Source: Streptomyces sp. Je 1-332
GTDB taxonomy: Bacteria > Actinomycetota > Actinomycetes > Streptomycetales > Streptomycetaceae
Direction of reading: 5' to 3'
Length of the DNA stretch: 64,000 bases
Assembly (NCBI RefSeq): GCF_040730185.1
Contig: NZ_CP160402.1
Coordinates: forward strand, 4,898,001-4,962,000
The notes beneath the pieces are model-generated. The model saw only the letters and a program-made list of their open reading frames with translations. It was not told where the DNA came from and ran no database searches. Made by a program: the position numbers and the translations under genes. This document shows, one piece after another, positions 54,249-63,389 of this stretch (position 1 is the first letter of the stretch; every line of letters begins with the position of its first letter).

Positions 54249-55520
54249 GTGGTCATCCTGTTCGTGCTGGCCGGTATCGCCGCGCTCGCGGCCCTGGTCG
54301 CCATGCAGTGGTACGCGTGGCGGCGCCTGGTGCGGGACACCACGTCCCGGTCCGGGGCCGCCCGGCGCGCGGGCGCCGTGGTCTTCGTGACGGGGCCGCT
54401 GCTGATGTTCGCCGCGTTCGCCAGTGAGCGGGCGGGGGCGCCGTTCTGGCTGCAGAAGGTGCTGGCCTGGCCGGGCTTCATGTGGATGGCGCTGTCGATC
54501 TATCTCGTGCTCGCGCTTCTTGTCGGTGAGCTCGTACGGCCCTTCTTCTTGCGGCGTGGTGCGAAAGCCGCCCCTACGGAGGACGCCGTCAAGGCGGAGA
54601 CCGCGGCTCCGGTCGCTCAGCCGGAGAACCCGGCGCCAGCGGAACGGCCGGAGGGGAACCCCGGCCCCGAGCGCGCGCGGCGCGAACCGGCCTCCCCCTC
54701 ACGCCGTCTCTTCGTCTCCCGCATCGTCGGCGGGACCGCCGCGGCCGTCGCCGTCGGGACGGTCGGCCACGGAACGTACGGCGTCCTGCGCGGCCCCCGC
54801 GTGAAGCGCGTCACCGTGCCGCTCGCCAAGCTGCCGCGCGGGGCGCACGGCTTCCGGATCGCGGTGGTCAGCGACGTCCACCTGGGGCCGATTCTCGGCC
54901 GCGGCTTCACCCAGCGCGTGGTCGACACGATCAACGGCACCCAGCCCGACCTCATCGCGGTCGTCGGCGACCTGGTCGACGGCAGCGTCGAGGACCTCGG
55001 GCCGGCCGCCGCGCCGCTCGCGCAGCTCCGGGCGCGGCACGGGACGTACTTCGTGACCGGCAACCACGAGTACTTCTCCGGAGCCGAGCAGTGGGTCGAT
55101 CACGTACGCGAACTCGGCCTGCGCCCCCTGGAGAACGCCCGCACCGAACTGCCGGGCTTCGACCTCGCGGGGGTGGACGACGTGGCGGGCGAGCGCGAGG
55201 GGCACGGGCCCGACTTCGCCAAGGCGCTCGGCGACCGGGACCGCTCGCGGGCGTCCGTGCTCCTGGCCCACCAGCCGGTCGTCATCCATGACGCCGTCAA
55301 GCACGGCGTCGACCTCCAGCTCTCCGGCCACACTCATGGCGGACAGCTGTGGCCAGGCAATTTCATCGCCGATCTGGCGAACCCGACGCTCGCGGGTCTT
55401 GAGCGGTACGGCGACACGCAGCTGTACGTGACGCGTGGCGCGGGCGCGTGGGGGCCGCCGGTGCGGGTAGGGGCGCCGTCCGACGTCACGGTCGTCGAAC
55501 TGGCCTCCCGCCAGGCGTAG
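54249..55520 (+). CDS. Membrane-anchored metallophosphoesterase
   Basis: The 423-residue protein (GTG at 54249) has hydrophobic segments at about 3-20, 41-60 and 75-97, a charged linker with Pro/Glu repeats (about 110-155), a Tat-like or TM segment (LFVSRIVGGTAAAVAVGTVG), then the calcineurin-like domain: VSDVHLG, VVGDLVDG, TGNHEYFSG and SGHTHGGQLWP. These bind two metals and are all present. The protein resembles YkuE-type lipid-hydrolysing phosphoesterases. It is probably co-transcribed with the small gene before it. Confidence 0.9.
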   Translation: MVILFVLAGIAALAALVAMQWYAWRRLVRDTTSRSGAARRAGAVVFVTGPLLMFAAFASERAGAPFWLQKVLAWPGFMWMALSIYLVLALLVGELVRPFFLRRGAKAAPTEDAVKAETAAPVAQPENPAPAERPEGNPGPERARREPASPSRRLFVSRIVGGTAAAVAVGTVGHGTYGVLRGPRVKRVTVPLAKLPRGAHGFRIAVVSDVHLGPILGRGFTQRVVDTINGTQPDLIAVVGDLVDGSVEDLGPAAAPLAQLRARHGTYFVTGNHEYFSGAEQWVDHVRELGLRPLENARTELPGFDLAGVDDVAGEREGHGPDFAKALGDRDRSRASVLLAHQPVVIHDAVKHGVDLQLSGHTHGGQLWPGNFIADLANPTLAGLERYGDTQLYVTRGAGAWGPPVRVGAPSDVTVVELASRQA

Positions 55521-55680
55521 TCGTGCGTCGGTTCGATGCGATGGGCCCTGGCCGGATACAGCCGGGCCTTAAGGTGACGGTGTGACACCGGCCATGACCA
55601 CTGCGCAGCATTAAGTGTCGGAAGTGTGTGCGCTTGCTGGCGCTTTGGTGTGTCACTGTGGGGTGGCATAGGGGGGAACG

Positions 55681-56076
55681 TTGTTGCGACGTCAGGCTTT
55701 CCGGCTGCCACCACATCCGGCTTCCGTCTCGCTCGCGCGACTCCACGTCCATGATCATCTCGCGGCGTGGGGGCACAAGGAGGAGAGTGCGGCGCTGCAC
55801 GACGCCGTGCTCCTGGTGTCGGAGCTGGTGACGAACGCGGTGTCCCACGGGCCCGCCTTCGACCGGGAGTTCGAGGTGGCCATCACGGTTCTGGCGGACG
55901 GCGACTGCTTCATAGAGGTCTCCGACGAGAGCCCCACGAGCCCGGAGCTGCGGGAAGCGGGGCCCTTGGAGGAGAGCGGCCGCGGCCTGCGGCTGCTCGA
56001 CGCGCTGGCCGAGGCGTGGGGCGTCTGGCAGCGCGGGCGGCACGGGAAGACGGTGTGGGCGCTGGTACGGGCCTGA
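55681..56076 (+). CDS. HATPase_c_2-type ATP-binding protein (anti-sigma kinase-like)
   Basis: The 131-residue protein (TTG start at 55681 behind GGGGGGAACG) has the N-box ELVTNAVSHG, a DESPTSPEL region and GRGLRLLDALAEAWG, the Bergerat fold of RsbW/SpoIIAB-like kinases common in Streptomyces. No sigma factor gene is adjacent, so its partner is unknown. The HK gene follows on the other strand. Confidence 0.85.
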   Translation: MLRRQAFRLPPHPASVSLARLHVHDHLAAWGHKEESAALHDAVLLVSELVTNAVSHGPAFDREFEVAITVLADGDCFIEVSDESPTSPELREAGPLEESGRGLRLLDALAEAWGVWQRGRHGKTVWALVRA

Positions 56077-56154
56077 GACGCGCCCTGAGCCCCCTCACGA
56101 CCCTCGCCTCCGCTCTCCCCTCGTCTCTGTACCACCCGGGGCCCCTCGTCCCCC

Positions 56155-57609
56155 TCAACCAGCCTCACGAGCCGCTCGCGCAGGCAGGGTGACCGTCACC
56201 GCAAGTCCCGCCCCCGGCGCCGTCTCCACCCCCACCTCACCGCCGTGCGCCGCGACGACCCCCTGCACGATCGCCATCCCGAGCCCGCTGCCCGCGCCCC
56301 CGCCCGCACGGAAGAACCGGTCGAACACGCGCGCCGCGTCCTCCTCCGCGAGACCGGGCCCTCGGTCGGCCACGCGCAGCCGCACCACCCCGTCCTGGCG
56401 CTCCACGCCCAGCGTGACCGGCGCGTCGGCGGGCGTGTGGACGCGTACGTTGCCCAGCAGATTGCCGAGCACCTGACGTATCCCCGACTCGTCCGCGCAG
56501 ATCAGTACCGGCCCTTCGGCGAACACCGTGAGCGGCCGCTCCGGCTCCTGCACCCGCAGATCGTCGGCGGCCTCCCGTACGAGGCGGCCCAAGTCGACGT
56601 CCCTGAAGCGCAGTTCCGGCTGCTGGTCCAGGCGGGCCAGGGTCAGCAGCTCGTCGACGAGGTGTCCCATCCGGTCGGTCTCGGCGATGACGCGGCTCCA
56701 CGCGCGCGTGCGTTCCGCCGGATCGCGGAGCATCCCCTTGTCGTACAGCTGGAGGTAGCCGCGGATCGCCGACAAGGGCGTACGCAGTTCGTGCGAGGCA
56801 TCAGCGACGAAGCGGCGCAGCTGTGCCGAGCTGCGCTCGCGGGTCTCGAACGCCGACTCGACCTGGTGGAGCATGGAGTTGAGGGCGAGGCGCAGTTGCT
56901 CGGTCTCCGTCGCCGGAGCGCGACTCGAAGGCACCCGCCGGGTGAGGTCGCCGTCGGCGATGGCGGATGCGGTCTCGACCATGTCCTCCAGGGGTCGGAG
57001 CCGGTGGTGCGCGGAGATCATCGTCAGGACCGCGAGCAGCGCCAACAGGACCACTCCGAAGGCCGCGTCGAGCCTGAGCGCCTTGTTGATACCCGACTCC
57101 ACGTCTTCGGTGTCGGCGGCCATCAGGACCGTCGTGCCGTCGGCGAGCTCCGCGCCCACCACGCGGTGCGCGTCGCCGTCCAGGGGGATGTCCTGCGGCC
57201 CGGGGCTGCCGGCGACCGCCCCGGGGTCGTCGACGGCCGCGGCCAGGGCGCGCTGGCGCGGGGTCGGGGCGAGTGCGCCGATGGCGACGGGTTCGCCGCG
57301 CTCGTTCACCGCCACGAACACCGTGTTCCCGCCCGGCAGGGCGCTCGCGTGCTCCTTGCCGCCGGGCGAGAGCTTGTCGAGCGCGATGCCCAGTTCGCTG
57401 AGCCGCTCGACGTCCTTCATGGTGAGGCCGGTGTTCAGCAGCGAGTCGCGCGACCGCGTCAGTTCGGCGTCCACGTTCGCCAGCAGGTAGTGGCGCATCC
57501 CCATGACGCTCACGCCGGTCGCGACGACGACACCGAGGGCGAGCAGGGCCACGTTCACCCACGTGAGCTTGGCCCGCAGTGAGCTCATGCCGCGGTGCGC
57601 ACGCCTCAT
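56155..57609 (-). CDS. HAMP-domain sensor histidine kinase
   Basis: The 484-residue kinase starts at the ATG at 57609, overlapping the response-regulator stop (ATGA). It has TM1 (about 15-38), an extracytoplasmic sensor region (40-175), TM2 (about 190-210), HAMP (HRLRPLEDMVETASAIADGDLTRRV), the H-box SHELRTPLSAIRGYLQLY, the N-box NLLGNVRVHTP, DRGPGLAEEDAARVFDRFFRA and GSGLGMAIV. The signal is unknown. It pairs with the OmpR-type regulator upstream and probably regulates the divergent MMPL gene. Confidence 0.93.
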   Translation of the reverse strand: MRRAHRGMSSLRAKLTWVNVALLALGVVVATGVSVMGMRHYLLANVDAELTRSRDSLLNTGLTMKDVERLSELGIALDKLSPGGKEHASALPGGNTVFVAVNERGEPVAIGALAPTPRQRALAAAVDDPGAVAGSPGPQDIPLDGDAHRVVGAELADGTTVLMAADTEDVESGINKALRLDAAFGVVLLALLAVLTMISAHHRLRPLEDMVETASAIADGDLTRRVPSSRAPATETEQLRLALNSMLHQVESAFETRERSSAQLRRFVADASHELRTPLSAIRGYLQLYDKGMLRDPAERTRAWSRVIAETDRMGHLVDELLTLARLDQQPELRFRDVDLGRLVREAADDLRVQEPERPLTVFAEGPVLICADESGIRQVLGNLLGNVRVHTPADAPVTLGVERQDGVVRLRVADRGPGLAEEDAARVFDRFFRAGGGAGSGLGMAIVQGVVAAHGGEVGVETAPGAGLAVTVTLPARAAREAG

Positions 57610-58361
57610 GCGAGGCCGTATCCGACACCCCGCCGGGTCGTGATCACCGGTGGGCCCAGCGCGTCGAGCTTGCGCCGCAGATAGCTGATGTAGGTCTCCA
57701 CGACGGTCGACTCCGCCGCGTGCTCGTACTGCCAGACGTGGCGCAGGAGTTGCTCCTTGGGCACCACACGGCCGCCGTTGCGGACCAGGAAGCGCAGCAG
57801 GGCGTACTCGGTGGGCGTGAGCTGCGCCGTGCGGCCCGCGCGGCGCACCACGTACGTCGTCTCGTCCAGCTCCAGGTCGCCGTGGCGCAGCGGCGGGCGC
57901 TGGGGGAGCACATCGCCCGCCCTGGTGCGGCGCAGGACCGCCCCGATGCGGGCGATCACCTCGTCGATGTTGAACGGCTTGGTGATGTAGTCGTCGCCGA
58001 GGCCGAGCGCGCCCACGACCTCCGCGGGCGCGTCCCGCGCGGTCACGAAGAGCAGGGCAGCGTCGGGCCACCGGGCGCGTAGTTCACCGGCCAGGGCGCG
58101 GCCGTCGCCGTCCGGCAGCATCACGTCGAGGAGCGCCACGTCGGGCCGGGTGCGCCCGGCGAGGGCGAGTGCCTCGCGCACGGTGCCCGCCACCATCACG
58201 TCGAAGCGGTGGTAGCGCAGGGCGATGGCGAGCACGTCGGCGATGCTCGGCTCGTCCTCGACGACGAGCACGGTGGCACCAGCGCCCGGGCCGTCGACCC
58301 CGGCACCCGGGCCGTTCCGCACTCCGACATCTGTTCCCTGCTGGCCTTCGGCGTGGCTCAT
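57606..58361 (-). CDS. OmpR-family response regulator
   Basis: The 251-residue protein has a receiver domain (about 30-145) with E35/D36, phosphoacceptor D79 in ALLDVMLPDGDG, Thr in FVTARD and Lys in YITKPFN, followed by a winged-helix Trans_reg_C domain (LTPTEYALLRFLVRNGGRVV, LRRKLDALG, VITTRRGVGYGLA). A Gly/Asp-rich N-terminal extension of about 25 residues precedes the receiver. It is the first gene of the kinase pair and lies divergent to an MMPL transporter. Confidence 0.93.
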   Translation of the reverse strand: MSHAEGQQGTDVGVRNGPGAGVDGPGAGATVLVVEDEPSIADVLAIALRYHRFDVMVAGTVREALALAGRTRPDVALLDVMLPDGDGRALAGELRARWPDAALLFVTARDAPAEVVGALGLGDDYITKPFNIDEVIARIGAVLRRTRAGDVLPQRPPLRHGDLELDETTYVVRRAGRTAQLTPTEYALLRFLVRNGGRVVPKEQLLRHVWQYEHAAESTVVETYISYLRRKLDALGPPVITTRRGVGYGLA

Positions 58362-58406
58362 GACCTCAGTATCGGCGCGGGCGTTGTACGAAGGCCCGGT
58401 CCGTGC

Positions 58407-58423
58407 CTTGGAGTTACTTGAGA
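58407..58423. promoter_or_regulatory. Possible OmpR-type direct repeat before the MMPL gene
   Basis: CTTGGAG and CTTGAGA occur 10 bp apart in the 162-bp gap between the response regulator and the MMPL transporter. Direct repeats at helical spacing are the usual arrangement for OmpR-family binding. The match is short and the call tentative. Confidence 0.3.
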
Positions 58424-58523
58424 ATCATGGCCGCTTCGCGCCGTCGGCGCGCGGTGCCGCCGAAGCTGAGGCACCTGAGAGCACGGACCCGGGGGACCTG
58501 ACGACGCGGAGGAGGAATGGATC

Positions 58524-60998
58524 GTGGCGGCATTGGCGCGGTGGTGCCATCGGCACCGTCTGGTGGTCCTTGTGCTGTGGGTGGGGGCCCTGTTCGGCCT
58601 GGGGGCCGCGGGGACATCCGCGGGTACCGACTATTCGAATGTGTTCTCCCTGCCGGACACGGATTCCAAGCGCGCGTACGAGCTGATGACGAAGGCCTTC
58701 CCGGAGAGCTCCGGGGACACCGACACGGTCGTCTGGCGCGTCGACGAGGGTGCTTCGGCCCGTGACGAGGACGTACGTTCCCGTATCGAGCCCGCGCTCA
58801 GGGAGATCGCCGGCATGCAGGGCGTCGGCGATGTCGCCGGCCCCTACGCGTCCAAGGGGGCGGGGGCGGCGCAGATCAGCGAGGACGGGCGCATCGCCTA
58901 CGCCCAGGTGACCTTCGCCGAGGAGGCGAACTCGGTCCCCAAGGACCTCGTCCAGGACGTCGTGGACACGGCTCAGAACGCCGAACGGCCCGGTCTCCAG
59001 GTCGAACTGGGCGGCCAGGCGATCACCCGCATCCAGGAGCCTCCCACGGGCATCGCCGAAATGGTCGGCATCGGGGCCGCCGCGGTCGTCCTCTTCCTGG
59101 CCTTCGGATCGCTCTTCGCGATGGTCCTGCCGATCGTCGTCGCCGTCTTCGGAGTGGGCCTCGGCATGCTCTCGACGATGCTGCTCAGCCACGTCACGGA
59201 CATCCCCGAAGTGGCGCCGCTGCTCGGTTCGTTGATCGGCCTGGGCGTCGGCATCGACTACGCGCTCTTCATCGTCACCCGGCACCGGCGCGGCATCCTG
59301 CGCGGCATGGAGCCCGAGGAGTCCGCGGTGCAGGCCCTGAACACCTCGGGCCGCGCGGTGCTGTTCGCGGGCGGCACGGTGTGCATCGCGCTCGCCGGGA
59401 TGCTGGTGATGAACATGCGTTTCCTGGACGGCGTGGTCATCGCCGCCTCCCTCACGGTGGTCCTGAGCGTCCTCGCGGCCATCACGCTGCTGCCTGCGCT
59501 CCTCGGGCTGCTCGGCCCCCGGGTGCTCAGCCGCAGGCAGCGACGCCGTCTCGCCGCCACGGGGCCGGAGCCCGCCGAGGCGAGCGGACTCGCGGCGCGC
59601 TGGTCCTCGTACGTCCAGAAGCGGCCGCGTTCGATCGCGGCGCTCGCCTTCGTGGTGATGGCCTTCCTCGCCCTGCCGCTGCTCTCCTTGCGGCTCGGCG
59701 CGACCGATCAGGGCAACCACCAGGAGTCGACGACGACCCGGCAGGCGTACGACATGCTGGCCGAGGGCTTCGGTCCGGGATTCAACGGTCCACTGCAAGT
59801 AGTGGCCGAGGAAACCGACACGGGGAACCTGGTGGCGACCATCCGCGCTACGGAGGGCGTCGCGAGGGTGGCGGCCGCCCCGCCGTCGGAGGGCATCTCG
59901 GTCATCAATGTCGTGCCGGCCACCTCCCCTCAGTCGGAGGAGACGGACCGGCTTATCGACCGTCTACGGGGAGACGTGATTCCGGAGGCCGGAGTCGACG
60001 CCCATGTAGGCGGCGTCACCGCCGTCTTCAAGGACTTCGCCGCGGTGACCGGCGACCGACTGCCCTACTTCGTAGGAGCGATCATCGCGCTCGGCTTCCT
60101 CTTGCTGCTGATCGCGTTCCGGTCCCTCGTGGTGCCGCTGACGGCGGCCCTGATGAACCTCATCGCGGCGGCGGCGTCCTTCGGCGTACTGGTGGCGGTC
60201 TTCCAGTGGGGCTGGGGCACGGAGGTCCTCGGTATCGGCAAGGAGGGCCCCATCACCGCCTTCCTGCCCGTCATCATGCTGTCGCTGCTCTTCGGCCTCT
60301 CGATGGACTACCAGGTGTTCCTGGTGAGCCGCATGCACGAGGAATGGGTGCACACGAAGGACAACGCGCGAGCGGTTCGCGTCGGCCTCGCAGAGACGAG
60401 CAGGGTCATCAACTGCGCGGCCCTGATCATGATCTGCGTCTTCTCCGCGTTCGTCCTCAGCGGTGACATGGAGGGCGCGATGGCGGGCATCGGCCTGGCC
60501 GCGGCGGTGGCCCTCGACGCGTTCATCCTGCGCACGGCCCTGGTCCCGGCCGCCATGCATCTGCTCGGCCGCTCCAACTGGTGGCTTCCCGCGGGCCTGG
60601 AGAAGCGCCTGCCGCACTTGGCGGTGGAACCGCGGGAGGAGCCCGAGGCGCTGCCGGGAGAGCAGGCGGAGGTGGCGCCCGTGCCCCACGCGCGCGTGGG
60701 GGAGTCGTACGGCTCGCGCGGCGGCGCTTCCGTGGTGCACGGTTTCATCCGCACCGCGGAGGGCGATCCGGTGGACGGCGCGGTCCTGACCCTCCTCTCC
60801 AAGGGCGGCCGCCAGCTGGACCGGGTCACGTCCCTGGCGGACGGTTCCTACATCGTCGCGGCTCCGTCCTCCGGCGCGTACCTGCTGGCCGTCACGGCTC
60901 CCGGCCACGCGGCCCGCGCGCGGCACATCGTGGTGACGGACGAACCGCTCGTGTACGACGTGGAGCTGGCGCAGGGCGATGTGGACGCGGTCAACTAG
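58524..60998 (+). CDS. MMPL-family RND transporter with C-terminal regulatory-like domain
   Basis: The 824-residue transporter (GTG at 58524 behind GGAGGAA) has the two MMPL halves, each with large exported loops and the essential Asp-Tyr pair (GIDYALFIVTRHR and SMDYQVFLVSRMHEEW) that relays protons. About twelve TM helices are visible. The last 85 residues (from about 737, VVHGFIRTAEGDPVDGAVLTLL, TVTSLADGSYIVAAPSSGAYLLAV) resemble a carboxypeptidase-regulatory-like beta-sandwich (CarboxypepD_reg), which MMPL proteins do not usually have. MMPL proteins export lipids or hydrophobic molecules. Divergent to the two-component system, which probably controls it. Confidence 0.9.
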   Translation: MAALARWCHRHRLVVLVLWVGALFGLGAAGTSAGTDYSNVFSLPDTDSKRAYELMTKAFPESSGDTDTVVWRVDEGASARDEDVRSRIEPALREIAGMQGVGDVAGPYASKGAGAAQISEDGRIAYAQVTFAEEANSVPKDLVQDVVDTAQNAERPGLQVELGGQAITRIQEPPTGIAEMVGIGAAAVVLFLAFGSLFAMVLPIVVAVFGVGLGMLSTMLLSHVTDIPEVAPLLGSLIGLGVGIDYALFIVTRHRRGILRGMEPEESAVQALNTSGRAVLFAGGTVCIALAGMLVMNMRFLDGVVIAASLTVVLSVLAAITLLPALLGLLGPRVLSRRQRRRLAATGPEPAEASGLAARWSSYVQKRPRSIAALAFVVMAFLALPLLSLRLGATDQGNHQESTTTRQAYDMLAEGFGPGFNGPLQVVAEETDTGNLVATIRATEGVARVAAAPPSEGISVINVVPATSPQSEETDRLIDRLRGDVIPEAGVDAHVGGVTAVFKDFAAVTGDRLPYFVGAIIALGFLLLLIAFRSLVVPLTAALMNLIAAAASFGVLVAVFQWGWGTEVLGIGKEGPITAFLPVIMLSLLFGLSMDYQVFLVSRMHEEWVHTKDNARAVRVGLAETSRVINCAALIMICVFSAFVLSGDMEGAMAGIGLAAAVALDAFILRTALVPAAMHLLGRSNWWLPAGLEKRLPHLAVEPREEPEALPGEQAEVAPVPHARVGESYGSRGGASVVHGFIRTAEGDPVDGAVLTLLSKGGRQLDRVTSLADGSYIVAAPSSGAYLLAVTAPGHAARARHIVVTDEPLVYDVELAQGDVDAVN

Positions 60999-61013
60999 TC
61001 CAGCTGCCGAGAG

Positions 61014-61937
61014 TCAGGCCGCCCGGACCCTCGGCAGCCCGGTCACCGACATCACCAGGGAGTAGAGCGAGGTCGTCGCCGTAATGAAGAGCCGGTTGTT
61101 CTTCGGCCCGCCGAAGGCGATGTTGGATACGGCCTCGGGGACGGTGAGCCGCCCGATGAGGGTGCCGTCGGGGTCGTAGCAGTGCACCCCGTCGTGGAAG
61201 GCGGCTGCCCACAGCCGGCCTTCGTCGTCGAAGCGGATGTTGTCGAAGCCGGCGTCCTTGGCCTCGGCGAAGACGGCGCCGTCCGAGAGGGTCCCGTCAT
61301 CACGCACGTCGAAGACGCGGATCGCGGCGGCGCGGGTGTCCGAGACGTACAACTGCCGTTCGTCCGGCGAGAAGACGAGCCCGTTCGGCCCCTCGAAGCC
61401 GTCGGCGACGCGCCGCACGCCACCGGTCACGGGGTCGATCCGATAGACGTTGCACGCACCGATCTCGGGGGCCGCGCGGAACCCTTCGTAGTCACTGGTG
61501 ATCCCGAAGTCGGGGTCGGAGAACCAGACCGACCCGTCCGAACGGACCACAGCGTCGTTCGGGCTGTTGAATCGCTTGCCTTCGAAGCGGTCGGCAAGGA
61601 CGGTGACGCGGCCGTCGTGCTCGGTGCGGGTCACGCGCCGGTTGCCCTGCTCGCAGCAGATCAACCGGCCGTCGCGGTCGAGGGTGTTGCCGTTCACGTA
61701 CCCGGCGGACGACCGGAAGACCCCGACGGCGCCGGTGGCCTCGTCCCAGCGCAGCAGCCGGTCGTTGGGGATGTCGCTCCAGAGGAGCTGCCGCCAGGCG
61801 GGCAGGTAGAGCGGCCCTTCGGCCCACCGGCAGTCGTCGTAGAGCACCTCCAGCTTGCTGTCCCCGTTGGCGCACCGTCCCGTGCGGAAACGCTCGTCCA
61901 GAACCTCGTACGACGTCGGGACTTTCTGGGAAGACAT
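61014..61937 (-). CDS. SMP-30/gluconolactonase family hydrolase
   Basis: The 307-residue beta-propeller starts at the ATG at 61937 behind AGGGG. Metal-binding positions of the family are visible: ECAEGPLY-like WAEGPLYLPA (Glu of the metal site), NGNTLDRDGRL, RFNSPNDAVV and VYVSDT-type LYVSDTRAAAIRVFDV. It likely hydrolyses a lactone such as gluconolactone. The short gap to the Lrp-type regulator divergent from it suggests the regulator controls it. The MMPL stop lies 15 bp after its stop (convergent). Confidence 0.9.
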   Translation of the reverse strand: MSSQKVPTSYEVLDERFRTGRCANGDSKLEVLYDDCRWAEGPLYLPAWRQLLWSDIPNDRLLRWDEATGAVGVFRSSAGYVNGNTLDRDGRLICCEQGNRRVTRTEHDGRVTVLADRFEGKRFNSPNDAVVRSDGSVWFSDPDFGITSDYEGFRAAPEIGACNVYRIDPVTGGVRRVADGFEGPNGLVFSPDERQLYVSDTRAAAIRVFDVRDDGTLSDGAVFAEAKDAGFDNIRFDDEGRLWAAAFHDGVHCYDPDGTLIGRLTVPEAVSNIAFGGPKNNRLFITATTSLYSLVMSVTGLPRVRAA

Positions 61938-62057
61938 GACGACCCCTGACTCAGACATAGGCTGAACAACATTCGGCATCGTGACGATATTGCAGTACAA
62001 GGTATGGTGCCCGTCAAGACCTCAAGAGTTGCTGAACGGACGGCGGGATCACAGCTG

Positions 62058-62501
62058 ATGGACGACACCGACCGCGAACTGCTGGCGCTGTTGCAGGAGG
62101 ACGCCGCCCAGCCGTACGCGACCCTGGGCAAGGCGGTGGGCCTTTCGGCGGGCGCGACGCATGAACGGGTACGGAAGCTGCGCGAGCGAGGGGTGATCCG
62201 CCGCACGACGGTCGAGGTGGACCCGGCGGCCGTGGGCCGCGGAGTGCTGGCCTTCGTCATGGTCGACTCGACGGCGTGGATGGGGGACAGGGCGGCGGAC
62301 TTCGCCGCGATCCCGGAGATCCAGGAGGCGCACGTCATCGCGGGCGCGGCAAGCGTCCTGGTGAAGGTGCGCACGGGGACGACGGAGCAACTCCAGGACG
62401 TGCTGCGGCGGTTGTACGCGATCGACGGGGTGAGCGGGACGCAGGCGACGGTGTCCCTGGAGACGTTCTTCGAGCGGCCGGTGTCGCCGGGCCCGGCCTG
62501 A
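62058..62501 (+). CDS. Lrp/AsnC-family transcriptional regulator
   Basis: The 147-residue protein starts MDDTDRELLALLQED, the normal Lrp/AsnC start. The helix-turn-helix (AVGLSAGATHERVRKLRERGVI) is at about 25-50 and the ligand-sensing RAM domain follows (PEIQEAHVIAGAASVLVKVRT, LRRLYAIDGVSGTQATVSLETFFERP). An ATG at 62004 gives 18 more residues but without family similarity. The SMP-30 gene, whose start is 120 bp away on the other strand, is the likely target. Confidence 0.9.
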   Translation: MDDTDRELLALLQEDAAQPYATLGKAVGLSAGATHERVRKLRERGVIRRTTVEVDPAAVGRGVLAFVMVDSTAWMGDRAADFAAIPEIQEAHVIAGAASVLVKVRTGTTEQLQDVLRRLYAIDGVSGTQATVSLETFFERPVSPGPA

Positions 62502-62547
62502 GGCCCCGCCTTCCCCCGGCGCCCCACGCCCCCCCCAACCCCCCTAA

Positions 62548-62997
62548 CTAACTCCGCGCCAGCTCAGGCCGCTTGCGGTAGTCGGTGAACCCCACGACGT
62601 TCCCCCACGGATCGGCGATCTCCACGGTCCACCCCGTGGCCACGGAGAAGGGCGGTGCGAGCGCCTCGACTCCGCCGGCCTCCAGCGCCCGCCCGGTGGC
62701 CCGCGCATCCCGCACCTCCAGCCACACCCTGGGCGTGGCCCACGCGGAGGGCCGGTGCTCGACCCCTTCCTCCACCCGCAGCAAGATCCCGGGCGTCTCC
62801 TTGCCCACCTTCAGGATCGCGAGCCCGATCTCGTCGATCCGGTGGGTCACGGGGAACCCGGCACGCTCGTAGAAGTCGACGGCCTCGTCGAGACGGCCGA
62901 CCGGAAACACGATGTTGTCGAAGCCGAGCAGTTCGGACGAGTGCTCGTCCGCCGAAGGCTGGTCAGCTGACAGGCCGACCGACTGGTTGTCTGACAT
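62548..62997 (-). CDS. VOC-superfamily (glyoxalase-like) protein
   Basis: The 149-residue protein has an acidic N-terminal tail (1-25) and one pair of beta-alpha-beta-beta-beta units of the VOC fold: DNIVFPVGRLDEAVDFYERAGFPV and RVWLEVRDARATGRALEAGG with VEIADPWGNVVGFTDY. Metal positions cannot be assigned safely. Many VOC proteins are lyases, dioxygenases or resistance proteins. It is a single gene convergent with the Lrp regulator. Confidence 0.88.
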   Translation of the reverse strand: MSDNQSVGLSADQPSADEHSSELLGFDNIVFPVGRLDEAVDFYERAGFPVTHRIDEIGLAILKVGKETPGILLRVEEGVEHRPSAWATPRVWLEVRDARATGRALEAGGVEALAPPFSVATGWTVEIADPWGNVVGFTDYRKRPELARS

Positions 62998-63086
62998 TCC
63001 GTCAGGGTAAGTCGATCAGCCCGAAATCAGCCGTAATGTCGCTGTTCAACCGCCACATGGCCGGATGCGTCACCCGGCCGGGGTGC

Positions 63087-63247
63087 TCAGCGGTTGATCG
63101 CCTGGATCTCCTGGACCTCGAGGTCCATGCCGGGCAGTTCGGCGCGGACCCTGACGTCTTGCCCCCTCCCGACCCACACGCGGTCAACAGCAGGGCCGCG
63201 GACGCGGTGAGTGCGGCCGTCAGGAGCCGGATGGGGCGGCGGTTCAC
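63087..63247 (-). pseudogene. Frameshifted small lipoprotein
   Basis: From the ATG at 63247 the frame reads MNRRPIRLLTAALTASAALLLTAC (a lipoprotein signal with LTAC lipobox) and then GSGGGK in a G5 run. In the next frame the sense continues QDVRVRAELPGMDLEVQEIQAINR and stops at 63087. Adding one G in the G5 run at about 63166 restores one open frame, so this is either a broken gene or a base-call error. The open frame as it stands ends later, at 63002, in unrelated sequence. The product would have about 53 residues. Confidence 0.55.
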
Positions 63248-63325
63248 TTAGGACTCTCCCGTGGGGTGGTGAGGGCGTAACACAAGCGAACACACGCTAT
63301 CCGTGGGGCTCCTGGGAACGCACAT

Positions 63326-63363
63326 GGGCCCCGCCCCCCGGTGCGGAACCGGGAGCGGGGCCC
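63326..63363. terminator. Hairpin after sdhB
   Basis: GGGCCCCGC pairs with GCGGGGCCC, with an inner CCGGT/ACCGG stem, 26 bp beyond the sdhB stop. It is followed by no T-run on either strand. It probably ends the sdh transcript. Confidence 0.7.
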
Positions 63364-63389
63364 ACGTCAACGTGCGGCCGGCGGCGTGA

